A DNA stretch of 64,000 nucleotides, taken from Cymodocea nodosa. Lineage: Eukaryota > Streptophyta > Magnoliopsida > Alismatales > Cymodoceaceae. This document shows positions 24,385-35,663 of the stretch, piece by piece. The stretch is from NCBI GenBank assembly GCA_036874045.1, contig CM072342.1:8578501-8642500 (forward strand), read 5' to 3'. How positions within the stretch are numbered: position 1 is the stretch's first letter; the number at the start of each line of letters is the position of its first letter. A program made the translations under genes and the position numbers. Under the pieces are notes generated by a model, which saw only the letters and a list, made by a program, of their open reading frames with translations, ran no database searches and was not told the origin of the DNA.

Positions 24385-24871
24385 TTTCCTATAATTATAT
24401 CATCAAATTAAACAGAAGATCAAATTTCTAAATTAAAATGTGTAGTAAAGAAATATAAAGAAGTAATAAGATGAACTATAGCTGATATAAAAAAGTTAAA
24501 TCTAACTATATGCCGACATCATATATATCTAGAATAAAATGTTAAACTAGTAAGAATTCCTAAACATAGATTAAATCCAAACCTTAAAGAAGTATTCAGG
24601 AAAGAAATTATGAAATAGTTAGATAATGATATCATATATCTAATTTTTGATAGCTCATGGGTTAGTATAATCTTGAGAAATCAAGGTTAACTATTATAAG
24701 GAATAAGTCAAGAATTGATTCCAACAAGAATCCAATCAGGCTAGAGAGTGTGTATAGATTATTGGAAGTTTAATGTTGTGACTAGGAATGATCATTTTCC
24801 TTTACTATTTTTAGATCAAATGTTAGAAAAATTAGTAGGTCAAGAATATTTTTGTTTTCTAGATGGGTATT
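24385..24871 (+). pseudogene. RT fragment of Gyp-4, left part
   Basis: Plus-strand text aligns with Gyp-5 RT from about 28940 to 29425: it contains the GWTIADIKK-type start, LNPNLKEV, and ends ...[10 protein letters not shown] at the insertion point of Gyp-5. Stops (TAG in place of Trp, frame changes) are frequent. It is bounded on the left by the 5' LTR of Gyp-3, on the right by the Gyp-5 target duplication. Confidence 0.8.
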
Positions 24872-27010
24872 TGTTTAGAACGAAGAAGTGCATATTATTA
24901 ACGGTTAAATGATGGTTAATTGCATAATATTTAGCTTATCATATAAGAATTAAGTCATTATGTTATAATTGCACTATTATATGCTTTAATTGAAGAATCT
25001 GCTTAATTTGGGGGGAATTAATGTTAATTTAGTACATTTATGAACTGTCGATAAGTTGCAAGCTGTGAAATTCTTAAGTATCCGAATATTCTGATATTTC
25101 AGACAGTTATGTTTAACATACCGAACAAATTCGGACAATTATGTTTAACAGACCGAATATATATCGGATAGTTATGTTTAAATTGTCGTACAGTTATGTT
25201 TTGAGAGAATATTTTATTATTTCCAGAAGTACACGTGTCGAAACCATAATGAATGACTTAAGTAAACTTTCGGTAAGTTATCTATAACTATCCGAAATTG
25301 CAGTTGGGCATTCTGGGAAATTGACTTAAGTGGATTTTCGGTGAGTTAGCTATAACTATTCGAAATGCATCTGAGCATCGGATAGTTAGACCTGTAACTC
25401 TCCAAAATGTTATTTTATGATTAAACTGCTGCTGACATGTGTTGAGATCTGGTAGATTTACTTAAGTTATATATCGGTGAGTTATTTGTAACTATTCAAA
25501 ATGCATCTAAGCATCAGATAGTTAGGTTTATAAGTATCTGAAATGCACCTAAGCATCGGATAGTTAAATTTATGCATGTGTTTTATAGTTAAATCAACGA
25601 AGAAAGTCCGTTGGGTTATCTGTAACTCCACGAACTATATATTTTCTAATATGCTACTATAGTAGTTGCAAGAATAGACAGTTGGAAGAGAAAAACCACG
25701 TTTGCACATATCACGTAGGAATTCAATTGCGTAGGGAGAAGAAAGCATTGCCGTTGATATGAATGAAGGAAATACAACCGACCATTCAAGCAAAAGTAGT
25801 TACTATTGAAGAAATATAAAAGAAAAGAAGAAAAAAAAGAAGAGGTGTGTGATTGATGGGCGGACAGTGTGTGCAGAGGAGGATCGACATTGTAATTCTC
25901 TGAAGTACCACACCAACCATCATCATCACCATCATCACCACCATAATCACCAATCATCGGAGGTCTGTGAGGATACTTGCCTGATGTCGGGTCGATTCCG
26001 AGCCAAACACAGTGCTTGACAACCACTGTAAGGAGTGATCGCGTCGAGGGAAGGGAAGCCATTTTCACCAAGCGCCGACTCATATTTCAAGAGATCGTAA
26101 AGCTTTTAGCCTTGGCTTCGGGTTGATGCCTGTATGCTGAAGAGGAGATTATCTTGCAATTCTGGACTCGCGATTCTATAAGGAGAGGAGACAAAATTGT
26201 AAGTGGTTTAATTTTCAATGGTGTAATCGCGTTACAAGTAGTGTCGGAAGTATTTACTGTCAAGTGAGATTACTTTACATTTCACCTGTTGCACATTTCC
26301 ATGTTCATATTAAAACAAAAATACCAAAAACAATTTATCTATGTTTGTATGTTGTATTTGAGTGTTGTATTGTTTGTGTTGTATCGTGATTAATGTTATC
26401 TTTATCAGTGTTGTGATTGTTTTATATTTATTTTAGTTTTACAGTTTACTGAAATTGGTTCGTTCAAAAGACTTAAAGATTTAATGATTACTATTTGAAT
26501 TATCTAAATGTTAGTATTGCTTAATGATAAATCCAATGTTAACTAGCATTAAAGAGCTTAATCGATGTTATTTACAATCTGTGGAATCGCCCAATGGTTG
26601 GCTGAATTCCTTTGTAAATAGCAATATTAAATAGAAAAGACAGGCTCGTGGAGTTAACTTAAGTCCACGAGGTTAGTTCATTGAGTTAGCCATAACTCAA
26701 TGAACTTAGTCCATTGAGTTAACTATAAATCAACGGAGAGCTTATTGAATATATAAATTTGATTGTTAACAAACGAACAGTTCTCAAATTCGTCAGTAAT
26801 TCCCTATAAGATTGACCTGTACTTGCACACTGATATAATAGACACTATGCACTTGTAGTTAAAGTACAAATTGGAATTAATATCTAAATTATATTAAAGG
26901 TTGTTTGTTTACTTCTAAAAGAGAGAATAAGCATAAAGATAAATTAACTAAGTAAAAACAGAAGTAACAAATCCAAGTTTTTCTAGTGTAGTGTTGGGAA
27001 AAACCAAAGA
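24872..27010 (+). repeat. 5' LTR of Gyp-5
   Basis: Starts TGTTTAGAACG and ends AAACCAAAGA just before the primer-binding site; the 3' LTR ends AAACA. It is about 70 bases shorter than the 3' LTR because of a deletion near 25310 (3' LTR 51176-51258 is missing here). It carries motif (b) at 25070-25620 and motif (a) at 26640-26740. An ORF on its minus strand (26083-25646) is kept in other LTR copies; see findings. Confidence 0.9.
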
Positions 27011-27017
27011 AGTTTTA

Positions 27018-27035
27018 TGGCGCTGTTGCCGGGGA
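27018..27035 (+). other. primer-binding site of Gyp-5
   Basis: TGGCGCTGTTGCCGGGGA differs by one base from the classic Athila site TGGCGCCGTTGCCGGGGA, complementary to a tRNA 3' end (probably Asp). It lies seven bases after the 5' LTR and is followed by a short GAATT microsatellite (27034-27056). Confidence 0.9.
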
Positions 27036-27100
27036 ATTGAATTGAATTGAATTGATATAAGCAACTGTTAGAGCTATTTCATTTTAATAGCTAGAGTTGT

Positions 27101-27616
27101 GTGTTTTCTTCTGTAATTGAGAATATGGCATATGCTTATGCTCAAAGATTTCTGAAACCTGTAATTAGCATATGTGAATTTTGCAATTCTGAAGGACACA
27201 ACATTTCTGATTGTTTGAAATTAAGACGTTTACAGATGGTTAGATCCAATGAACAACAAATGAATTATCCTCAATATAATAGAGCCAAGTACGAGAATCC
27301 TATAGTTTACCCAACTGATGGTCAGTATAGAATGTGTAATATGATGAGAGACACTAAAGTTTGGGATAGCTATGACAGACTAGAGTATAGTATAGAGCAA
27401 AATCTAGACAAACTAGAACACTTTGTGTGTCAACAACAAGAAGTCAACCAATTAAACTATAATGAGGCATATTCAGAACCCAAAAAGGATATAATTTATG
27501 AAACTGAAAAAATCATAAAGAAAATTGATCAAAAATTGAATGTAATGAAATTAGATGATCTGGAAACAAAATTAAAAGCATTAGAAGATAATGCAATGAA
27601 AATACAAGTTATGTAA
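27101..27616 (+). CDS. zinc-knuckle (nucleocapsid-type) ORF at the 5' end of Gyp-5
   Basis: 171 aa (or 163 from the second Met, MAYAYAQRF, at 27125). Residues about 25-38 are one CCHC knuckle, CEFCNSEGHNISDC (CX2CX4HX4C), the RNA-binding hallmark of Gag nucleocapsid. The rest is hydrophilic with a likely coiled coil near the end (IIKKIDQKLNVMKLDDLETKL). There is no capsid domain before it, although it begins only 66-90 bases after the PBS, where a full Gag would normally start. A single TAA at 27614 separates it from the protease ORF, which is in the same frame; the codons between (EDNENIQQVINL...) read through without break. It could be a point mutation or a read-through stop. Gyp-3 has the same layout. 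Confidence 0.8.
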   Translation: MFSSVIENMAYAYAQRFLKPVISICEFCNSEGHNISDCLKLRRLQMVRSNEQQMNYPQYNRAKYENPIVYPTDGQYRMCNMMRDTKVWDSYDRLEYSIEQNLDKLEHFVCQQQEVNQLNYNEAYSEPKKDIIYETEKIIKKIDQKLNVMKLDDLETKLKALEDNAMKIQVM

Positions 27617-27757
27617 GAGGACAATGAAAATATACAGCAAGTTATAAACCTACATAATTTACAAAATATACAACAAACAGAAAATACTAATGTAAGAGAA
27701 TTTAAAGAATGCACTTTAAAACTAAAAACAATTGAAGATCATAATCACAAAAACGAT

Positions 27758-29032
27758 ATGCAAAAACATCATGAAAGTAACAAAAATCTGGAAGATGTAT
27801 GTGTAACATTAAGATCTGGAACTGATATACCACCAAGAACTCAAAATGAAAATGATATGAAGGTGGATAAGAGTAAAAATCAAAATGATAATGAAAATGT
27901 AATAGCTGAAAATCTAGAAATCACTGAAGAACAATCTGAATCTGCGAATAAAGCTAAAAATGATCAAACAAATCAACTGAAAGAAAAAGAGTCTTTGAAA
28001 TCAAAATCTTTAGCACCCTATCCTGAAAGATTACAACAAACAATACTTGAAAGACAAGATAAAATCAGAGAAATTTTTGAAAAAGTACAAGTTAACATTC
28101 ATTTGTTAGATCTATTGCAGAAAATGCCACCTTGTGCTAAATTTCTTAAGGATTGGTGTACTAAGAAAAGAGAGCGAAAAGTTCTTAGAAAGGTCTTTTT
28201 AGCTGAGCTAAGTAGTTCCCTATTTCTGTCACAAATTCCTAAAAAGTTATCTGATCTTGGAATCCCTGTTATAACATGCACCATAGGAAATACTATTCTA
28301 GAAAGAACATTAATAGACCTAAGTGCAGGTATAAATGTTATGCCAAGTGATATATTTGCATCCTTAGGATTAGAAGGCTTAACTCCTACTAGTACGGTTA
28401 TTCAATTAGCTGATAGAAGTATAAGATACCTTAGAGGAAAAATAGAGGATGTCTTAATTAAAATCAAGAATTTTATATATCCTATTGATATTATAATTTT
28501 GGATTGCCAACAAATTAAGCATAAAAATAGTGATACGTCTTTAATTTTGGGAAGGCCATTTTTAGCAACATTAGGGGCTGTTATAAATTGTAAAACTGGA
28601 GTAATGAAGTTAGCATATGGTAATGAGGATACTCAATTAAATATTTTCAAACCAGAAAGGATTGAAGAGTTAGAAATGTCCTTACACACCATAGACTTTT
28701 TAGAGGATGAAGGAGATATGTTAGATGATGTGATTCAAGAAGAATTAAATAGGCAAATTAATTCTGAAACTTTAGAAGAAAGTGAAAGCATAAATATAGA
28801 AGGAGATCAGGAAGAAATTAATTTAAAAAATGATGATGTTCAATTAGGAGCTCTAGCTTCTGATAGGCAGCATTTAGAATTAAAACCTTTACCTCCTGAA
28901 TTAACCTATATATTTCTGGAAGATAAACGAACCTATCCAATCATTATTGCTTCAGATTTAAAAGAGGATCAAATAGCTAAATTAAAAGATGTAAAAAGTT
29001 ATAAAGAGGCAATAGGATGGACTATGATATAA
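27758..29032 (+). CDS. protease segment of Gyp-5 pol
   Basis: 424 aa. N-terminal part: [14 protein letters not shown] (about residues 15-28, the usual text between Gag and protease in Athila-like elements), then a Lys/Glu/Asn-rich linker. A conserved [20 protein letters not shown] segment (about 88-130) precedes protease, with [20 protein letters not shown] near residue 186: the active site reads DLSAG where relatives have DLGAG or DTGAG, so activity is doubtful. [20 protein letters not shown] follows near 267. The C-terminus is an acidic linker and the start of RT (IGWTM). It ends at TAA 29030 because four bases are missing compared with Gyp-4 (24478), shifting the frame into the next ORF. 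Confidence 0.85.
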   Translation: MQKHHESNKNLEDVCVTLRSGTDIPPRTQNENDMKVDKSKNQNDNENVIAENLEITEEQSESANKAKNDQTNQLKEKESLKSKSLAPYPERLQQTILERQDKIREIFEKVQVNIHLLDLLQKMPPCAKFLKDWCTKKRERKVLRKVFLAELSSSLFLSQIPKKLSDLGIPVITCTIGNTILERTLIDLSAGINVMPSDIFASLGLEGLTPTSTVIQLADRSIRYLRGKIEDVLIKIKNFIYPIDIIILDCQQIKHKNSDTSLILGRPFLATLGAVINCKTGVMKLAYGNEDTQLNIFKPERIEELEMSLHTIDFLEDEGDMLDDVIQEELNRQINSETLEESESINIEGDQEEINLKNDDVQLGALASDRQHLELKPLPPELTYIFLEDKRTYPIIIASDLKEDQIAKLKDVKSYKEAIGWTMI

Positions 29033-30441
29033 AAGGGTTAAGTTCAACTTTATGCTGTCACCACATATATTTAAAAGAGAATGCTAAACCTGTTAGAATT
29101 CCTGAGAGGAGATTAAATCCAAACCTTAAAGAAGTAGTCAGGAAGAAAATAGTTAAATGGTTAGATAATGATATAATTTATCCGATTTCTGATAGCTCGT
29201 GTGTTAGTCCAATCCATGTAGCTTCCAAGAAATCAGGATTAATAGTTACTAGGAATGAAAGTCAAGACTTGATATCTACTAAAATTCAATCAGGTTGGAG
29301 AGTATGTATAGACTATAGAAAGTTGAATGCTATGACTAGGAAAGATCATTTTCCCTTACCTTTTATAGATCAAATGCTGGAAAGATTAGCAGGGCAAAAA
29401 TATTTTTGTTTCCTAGATGGGTATTCAAGGTATAATCAAATTCCAGTAGCATTAGAGGATCAAGAGAAAACAACTTTCACCTATCCTAATGGAACTTATG
29501 CTTTTAAAAGAATGACATTCGGATTATGCAATGCACTAACTACCTTTCAAAGATGTGTGCAGGGCATATTTACTATAATGACTGAAGATTTTTTAGAAAT
29601 ATTTATGAATGATTTTACTGTATATGGAAACTCATATGAAGTGTGTTTAAGCAATTTAGACCAAATATTAGAACGCTATATGGAAAAAAATTTAGTTTTA
29701 AATTGGGAAAAATGTCACTTCATGGTTAAACAAGGAATAGTCTTAGGGCATGTCGTTTCTAAAAAAGGGTTGGAAGTAGATAAAGCTAAAATAGAAGTAA
29801 TTTCTAATCTACTAGAACCTAAATCAATAAAAGATACTAGATCATTTTTAGGACATGCTAGTTTTTATAGAAGATTTATTAAAGACTTTAGCAAGATAGC
29901 TAGACCTTTAACTAATCTGTTAAAAGATGTTCCATTTAACTTTGATAAAAATTGCAAGGAAGAATTTTTCAGACTTAAGACTAGCTTAATTTCAACTCCT
30001 ATAATTCAAGCACCTGATTGGAACTATCCATTTGAATTAATGTGCGATGCTTCTGATTTTGTTGTAGGAGCAGTGTTGGGACAGAAGATAAAAAAATCTC
30101 CTAGAGTGATTCATTACGCAAGCAAAACCTTAAATGATGCTCGAGTTAATTACACAACTACTAAAAAAGAATTATTAGCTGTTGTGTTTGCTTTAGAAAA
30201 GTTTAGATCATATTTGATTGGAGCTAAGGTAATAGTATACACAGATCATTCAGCTCTAAAACATCTAATAAAGAAAAAAGAAACTAAACCTAGATTGATC
30301 TGATGGATATTATTATTACAAGAATTTGATCTAGAAATTAAAGATAAAAAAGGTTGTGAGAATGTAGTAGCAGATCATTTATCAAGATTACAAATAGAAA
30401 AATCAAATATTGAAATTAAGGATAATTTTCCTAATGAATAA
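29017..30441 (+). pseudogene. reverse transcriptase-RNase H of Gyp-5
   Basis: RT copies the element RNA into cDNA; RNase H removes the RNA strand. The first 428 aa are open: [19 protein letters not shown], then [20 protein letters not shown] (about residues 93-112), [14 protein letters not shown] (first catalytic Asp), [17 protein letters not shown], and the second box, FMNDFTVYG. The usual FMDDF has become MND, so a catalytic Asp is lost. RNase H shows [16 protein letters not shown] (about 345), [18 protein letters not shown] and [16 protein letters not shown] 30301 (Arg in relatives) and TAA 30439 are the only stops before integrase, which is in the same frame. VVADHLSRL ends RNase H. Confidence 0.88.
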
Positions 30442-30444
30442 TTA

Positions 30445-31785
30445 ATGACCATTAACACAATACCTTGGTATGTAGACATAGTCAATTACTTAGTTACTGG
30501 TTTAGCACCTAAGGATTGGAATAGACAGGATAAGAAATTATTTTTCTCAAGAGTAAAATATTACTATTGGGAAGACCCATACTTATTTAAGAAATGTCCT
30601 GATCTGGTTTTAAGGAGGTGTGTTCCAGAAACTGAATATCTGAGCATATTGTCTTTCTGTCATGACCAAGCTTGTGGAGGACATTTTGGTTCAAGGAAAA
30701 CTACTGCAAAAATTCTGCAATGTGGGTTTTATTGGCCAACACTATTCAAAGAGGAATATTGCTTAAGTTGTTTAAAATGTCAACAAATAGGAAGAATATC
30801 AAAGAGGAATATGATGTCTCTTAATTCTATTGTTGAGGTTGAAATCTTTGATGTGTGGGGAATAGATTTTATGGGTCCATTTCCTATGTCTAATCAATTT
30901 AATTATATATTGTTGGGGGTGGATTATGTATCTAAATGGATAGAAGCTATTCCTACAAAAACTAATGATAACAAAGTGGTAATACAATTTATAAGAACAA
31001 ATATATTTGCTAGATTTGGAATACCTAAAGCTATTATTAGTGATAGAGGAACTCATTTCTGTAATAGAAGTTTTGAAGCTTTAATTAAAAAATATGGAGT
31101 AAACCACAAAATTGCAACATCATATCACCCGCAAACAAGTAGACAAGTAGAAAGTGCAAACAAACAAATTAAATTAATCTTAGAAAAAGTAGTAAATCCT
31201 ATTAGAACAGATTGGGCTAATAGATTGATAGATGCACTTTGGGCTTATAGAACTGCTTATAAAACGAGCTTAGGTATGTCACCTTTTAGGGTAGTATATG
31301 GAAAAAGTTGTCATTTACCTGCTAAAATAGAACATAAAGCTTATTGGGCATTAAAAACTTTGAACACTAATTTAAATCAAGTTGCTGGAAATAGGAAAAT
31401 GCAACTAATTGAATTAGAAGAATTTAGAAATGAAGCTTATTCGAATATTGTGAGAGAAAAAGAAAAAATTAAATTTTGGCATGATAGAAAAATTATTCCA
31501 AAAAGTTTTGAAATAGGACAAGAAGTATATCTTTATATGGCTAGACTCCATAACCATCCAGGAAAATTGAAATCTAGATGGGTAGGACCTTACATAGTTC
31601 GAAATGTTTATCCTTATGGAGCTATTGAAATTGAAAATCCTAAAAATCAGAATATATTTAAAGTAAATGGACAAAGACTTAAACCTATTCTGAAAACACC
31701 AAAAAGCTCCTTTGGAATTATAGAAGAAGTCAGAGTAGACATTACTCGAGCTTTACTTAGTAAGAAATCAGTTTTTATGATTTAA
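30445..31785 (+). CDS. integrase of Gyp-5
   Basis: 446 aa, uninterrupted. The N-terminal zinc domain has HDQACGGH and CLSCLKC (HHCC, about residues 72-113). The core has WGIDFMGPFPM (Asp near 138), AIISDRGTHFCNRSF (Asp near 198) and RQVESANKQIKL (Glu near 235), so the DDE triad is intact. The C-terminal part has DALWAYRTAYKTSLGMSPFR, YGKSCHLPAKIEHKAYWA, then SRWVGPYIVRNVYPYGAIEI (the GPY/F module) and a short tail. It continues the pol frame after TAA 30439. It is the best-preserved enzyme of this element. Followed by a non-coding spacer and ORFX. Confidence 0.92.
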   Translation: MTINTIPWYVDIVNYLVTGLAPKDWNRQDKKLFFSRVKYYYWEDPYLFKKCPDLVLRRCVPETEYLSILSFCHDQACGGHFGSRKTTAKILQCGFYWPTLFKEEYCLSCLKCQQIGRISKRNMMSLNSIVEVEIFDVWGIDFMGPFPMSNQFNYILLGVDYVSKWIEAIPTKTNDNKVVIQFIRTNIFARFGIPKAIISDRGTHFCNRSFEALIKKYGVNHKIATSYHPQTSRQVESANKQIKLILEKVVNPIRTDWANRLIDALWAYRTAYKTSLGMSPFRVVYGKSCHLPAKIEHKAYWALKTLNTNLNQVAGNRKMQLIELEEFRNEAYSNIVREKEKIKFWHDRKIIPKSFEIGQEVYLYMARLHNHPGKLKSRWVGPYIVRNVYPYGAIEIENPKNQNIFKVNGQRLKPILKTPKSSFGIIEEVRVDITRALLSKKSVFMI

Positions 31786-32352
31786 AAAAAAAAAACATTA
31801 AAATATATATAAAACATAAAAATAGTTGCGGTTCAATCGATTGGATCCATCGGTATGACCGAAACATAAAAAAATATATGAATATTAATTTTCAGAAAAA
31901 ATTTTGGTTTTACCGAAATATAGTATCGGTTCAACCGAAAGAAAAATTAAAAATAAAAAAATAAAAAATATATATATTTAGGTTTGACCGAAACATAGTA
32001 TCGGTTAAACTAGTAACAAAACAGAAAAACTATTCTCTGTAATATTTTTATTATTATATTTGCTTGTACGGGGAGTCCGTTGAGTTATGCTTAACTCAAC
32101 GAGCTTACTTCGTTGAGTCTTGAGTTAGTCAACGAGCTTATTCCGTTAAGTTAACTGTAACTCAATGGAGTATTGTAGCTAGGACCGCGGATAAAATAGT
32201 AATAGTTGGTTCGGGAAATGACCCAATTACCCGCCTAAACTTAGGGCTTATTTAAACTAAAACCTAGGGTTTTGGGGGCATTATCCGGTAAATTATTTAA
32301 AATCTAGAACAGTAGCAATCAGAGCGATTCCGTGCTGTTGTGTAACTCCACG
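31786..32352 (+). repeat. spacer between integrase and ORFX with motifs (c) and (a)
   Basis: An A-rich run, then at 31820-32015 at least three inverted arms of motif (c) (CGGTTCAATCGATTGG, GGTTTTACCGAAATATAG, ATCGGTTCAACCGAAAG, GTTTGACCGAAACATAG, TCGGTTAAAC). At 32065-32170 motif (a) follows (GTCCGTTGAGTTATGC, TTAACTCAACGAGC, ...). No gene is seen. Gyp-1 has both motif clusters in the same position (4990-4310). Confidence 0.75.
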
Positions 32353-34584
32353 ATGAGGAAGATGATGCCTGAATTCTAGGAAGAGGCTGTAGACATTGCA
32401 TAGTTTCTGAATGAATCTGAAGAATGACACACAAGGTAAAAGATCAGAAATACAACAAGAGAGAAAGAGCTACAAAAGGTAGAATCAGAACTCTTTAATT
32501 TAAGAAAAATTTTGGTTGAGTTAGAAATACAGATACCGTAGATAATGGAGACACGAATTAGAGTGGCAACTGAAATTGCATTAAGTAAAGAAAGAAAGAT
32601 ACGGCCAAACAATGAAGTAGCCTTAGAATTAATCCAACGTAAGTCTCGGCTCTGGTTCAAAAGACGAATCTATAGACGAGCTAAATGGGTGATCTGGGAG
32701 CAAGAAAGGAAAGAAAATGAACAATGAGAGGCAACTGAAGGACAAGAGGAGACAACTGCTGAAAGACTTGTTCCTAAGGAACAACAGTTAGGACCTTTAG
32801 TTCCACCATTTCAGCCGTTGGCAAGAGTAGAAATGATGGGGCCTTCAACTGAAGAAGAGAAAAGAGAATTTGCAGAACTGGTTCAAGTTGGGAAGAACCA
32901 AGGAGAATCAGAAGATTTGGCAGTGGCCAAAGCACACCTAGTGTTTGATGCACTTTACAAAAAGAGGGCTGTAGAAAAGTTGAAAGCCCAATATAAAATC
33001 AAATTGGAACAGCATCATGAAGCTACTGCTAGAACTGCTACCAAATCTAATGCAAAAGAAGCTGAAGTTGGTCCTTCGAGACCAGTAGTTATAAAAAAAG
33101 TTAAATAGGAAGAGCCAGTACTTGTGGCTCGAAGGCCTGCAGAGCCTATTTTTGTGGATTTAATTTCAGAAGATGAAGAGGAAGAACAGGCACAACTAAT
33201 TAGAAAAAGGAAAGGAAAAGAAAAAGTGCTTGAATATGAGGAAATTAAATCTGAAGTACCAATTTTTATAGGGCCTATGGAGTAGATTTTTATTAACTTG
33301 CTATCCGATTCTGAGGAGTAGGAGGAGCAAAGAAAAGAAGAAAATCAGGTTGAAATTAGTCTGTAGCCTGTACAAGAAGAAACAGAAATTAGGATAGAAA
33401 CTGAATTGCCCGTGACTCCATCCCAATCTGTTACAGAATCAGAAAGAACAGTAACAGAACAGATTGGTAGTCAGGAGGAGCAAGAAAGTGAAGAAAATGA
33501 AGAGGCTGAAAGAAGCCATTTGGATAAAAATAATTTCACAGATTCCACTGAAGAACAAGAAACTCTTCAGCAATTTATGGAGAGAATTCAAGATAGAGTG
33601 GAGAGTTCTGCCGGCTCACCACCATAGATAGAAGCAAAAGCAAAAATCCAGGAATCTGAAGAGAATGTCCAAATGCAGCCTATGCTAGAGGAAGATCAAG
33701 AACAAACCCCTCAGGAGCAACAAAGTCACCTTCCTGACCCGACTGAAACAACAATTTTGAATGAAGTACATTTTTGTAGTCAGGAAGCTTATACCAAATA
33801 CCAAGAAATAAGGGGTTAGGATATTATTTACAGTAGACTAGTAAATTGGGATGGAATGCAAGAAATCAAAGAATTATTTGAAATCCAAGGTCTACTGCAA
33901 TTCATATCTCAAGAAAGAGGGCATGCAGTATATGAAAATTTAGTGCCCTATTTCTATGCAAATTTGAGAGAAAGAGAAGGAGGATTAATTTCAAACGTGG
34001 AGGAAGTTGATGTAAAGATAACACAAGAGCTTCTCCACAATATTTTTGGTTTAAAGAATAAAGGAATAACAATTTTGGAAGATACAACTGCCGTCGAGTG
34101 GACTGAACAGGAAATCAAGGATTGTTTAGCTATCAATCTTGGTGTGCCATTATTAAACAGATTGAAGCATTTAAATGGTAAAGCACACATGGTAGCTAAC
34201 ATTCTGATTAAGAATGTCTATCAACGACAGGGCCATGACATAGAATTAAGTCAATTTGTCAAATCGGTCACATATGCAGTTGTAAACAAGATCCAATTAA
34301 ATTGGTCTGCAGTTTTTATCTCCAAGCTGAAAACAATGAAGAAGAAATTATTTTATGGAGATTTGATTCCACTACTGATGGTGGACTGTATCGATTTCAC
34401 TAAATGGACATAAAAAAGGATCAGATCAAAAACCATTTCAGTGAAAGAATACAGAAATTTTGTAGCTGCAGAACTAGTTGTACCTTCTAGAGGAATTACA
34501 AGAGCAGTAGAGAGGATTAATCAATTAGAGCTTCAATTAGAAAAACTCCAGAAGGAAGTAGATGAACTTAGGCATAGAGATTAA
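32353..34584 (+). pseudogene. ORFX of Gyp-5: putative plant-transposon-type protein
   Basis: One continuous frame of about 743 codons from ATG 32353 to TAA 34582, broken by about a dozen stops, most of them TAG. The N-terminal third is charged (TTREKELQKVESELFNLRK, then RVATEIALSKERKIR). The middle (32818-33830) is Glu/Gln-rich and acidic (EDEEEEQAQ, EEQESEENEEAE). The C-terminal third (33856-34413) is the conserved part: MQEIKELFEIQGLL, YENLVPYFYANLREREGG, ITQELLHNIFGLKNKGI, then VANILIKNVYQRQGHDIELS. This resembles the putative plant transposon protein domain (Transposase_32). A coiled coil ends it (INQLELQLEKLQKEVDELRHRD). Position after pol is env-like, but no signal peptide or membrane span is seen. 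Confidence 0.65.
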
Positions 34585-35663
34585 ATTGTATTGTTCGGCT
34601 ACTTATGTAAAACTATATGAAATTGTATGATGTACTTGTATTGTAATTGATTCATATTAATGAATGTAAATTTTTCAGATGCAATTCTCATACGTGTTTT
34701 AAATGTGAAATGAATGGAAATTATTGAATATTATGTTATTGTGAAACTTTATGAATGAATATGTAACAGATTTACAATTTGTTAAATGACAGGATAACTG
34801 CTTAAAAATTTCTGTATGTTATAAGGTAAAAGGTAAATTTTGCATAACATAAAATGACCTGCAAGTTAAATCTTTATATAAGACTTAGATTTAAATGAAT
34901 TTTAATCAAAATGACGCATTAATGACATAAATTTAACTTTATTATAGTTAGTAGAATAAAAAAAAAAAAAAAAAGTACAGAGAGGAACTTACAAGAGTAA
35001 AACTTAAAAGTTGCTAAGTGTTAACTCAATGAAGTAAGTCCGTTGAGCTAACCTTAACTCCACGAGGTCAGTAATATAATATAAGGTCACTCTGTTGAGT
35101 TATTTGTAACTCAACGAAGTTAGTCTGTGGAGTTAGCAACAGTAACCGATTATGTTCCGTTGAGTAATCTGTAACTCAACGAGCTTAGTTCATGGATTAA
35201 GTAGAACAGTTATTCTTTTAACCATGAATGAAGCTTCGTCGGTTTAGCGATTACCAAAATTTGAAATTAGTAGTGGTACACGTACCCATATAAACAGGAA
35301 CCACGATGCACGTTGTAAGACACGTTCTTGTAATGAGATTTATTCACTTTATGGATGCGTAGTACATATATAAAACAGAATGTTATTTTCGAGTTACCAG
35401 CACTTTTAAAAGAAAGGAGAAGACGTTGGAGGAACTAGAAGGAAAAGCAGTTGATTCAACTTCATCCGACAACAAATATTTATAGAATGGAAAGCTTCAG
35501 ACTGGTATGTAATTAATCTTCTGCTATTTATTTATGAGCACATGGACTCGTTCTCTAAGTACTAAACGATTAGTAAGAACACCTACCCAGGAAATTTTCT
35601 GAACTAAACTTTAACGAAATTCTTTGGGGTGTAGCTAACCTTTCATTAAAAGAGAACGTAGAG

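Noticed and set aside
32353-34584. ORFX as a true envelope gene
   Set aside because: No signal peptide, membrane span or cleavage site is visible; only the position is env-like.
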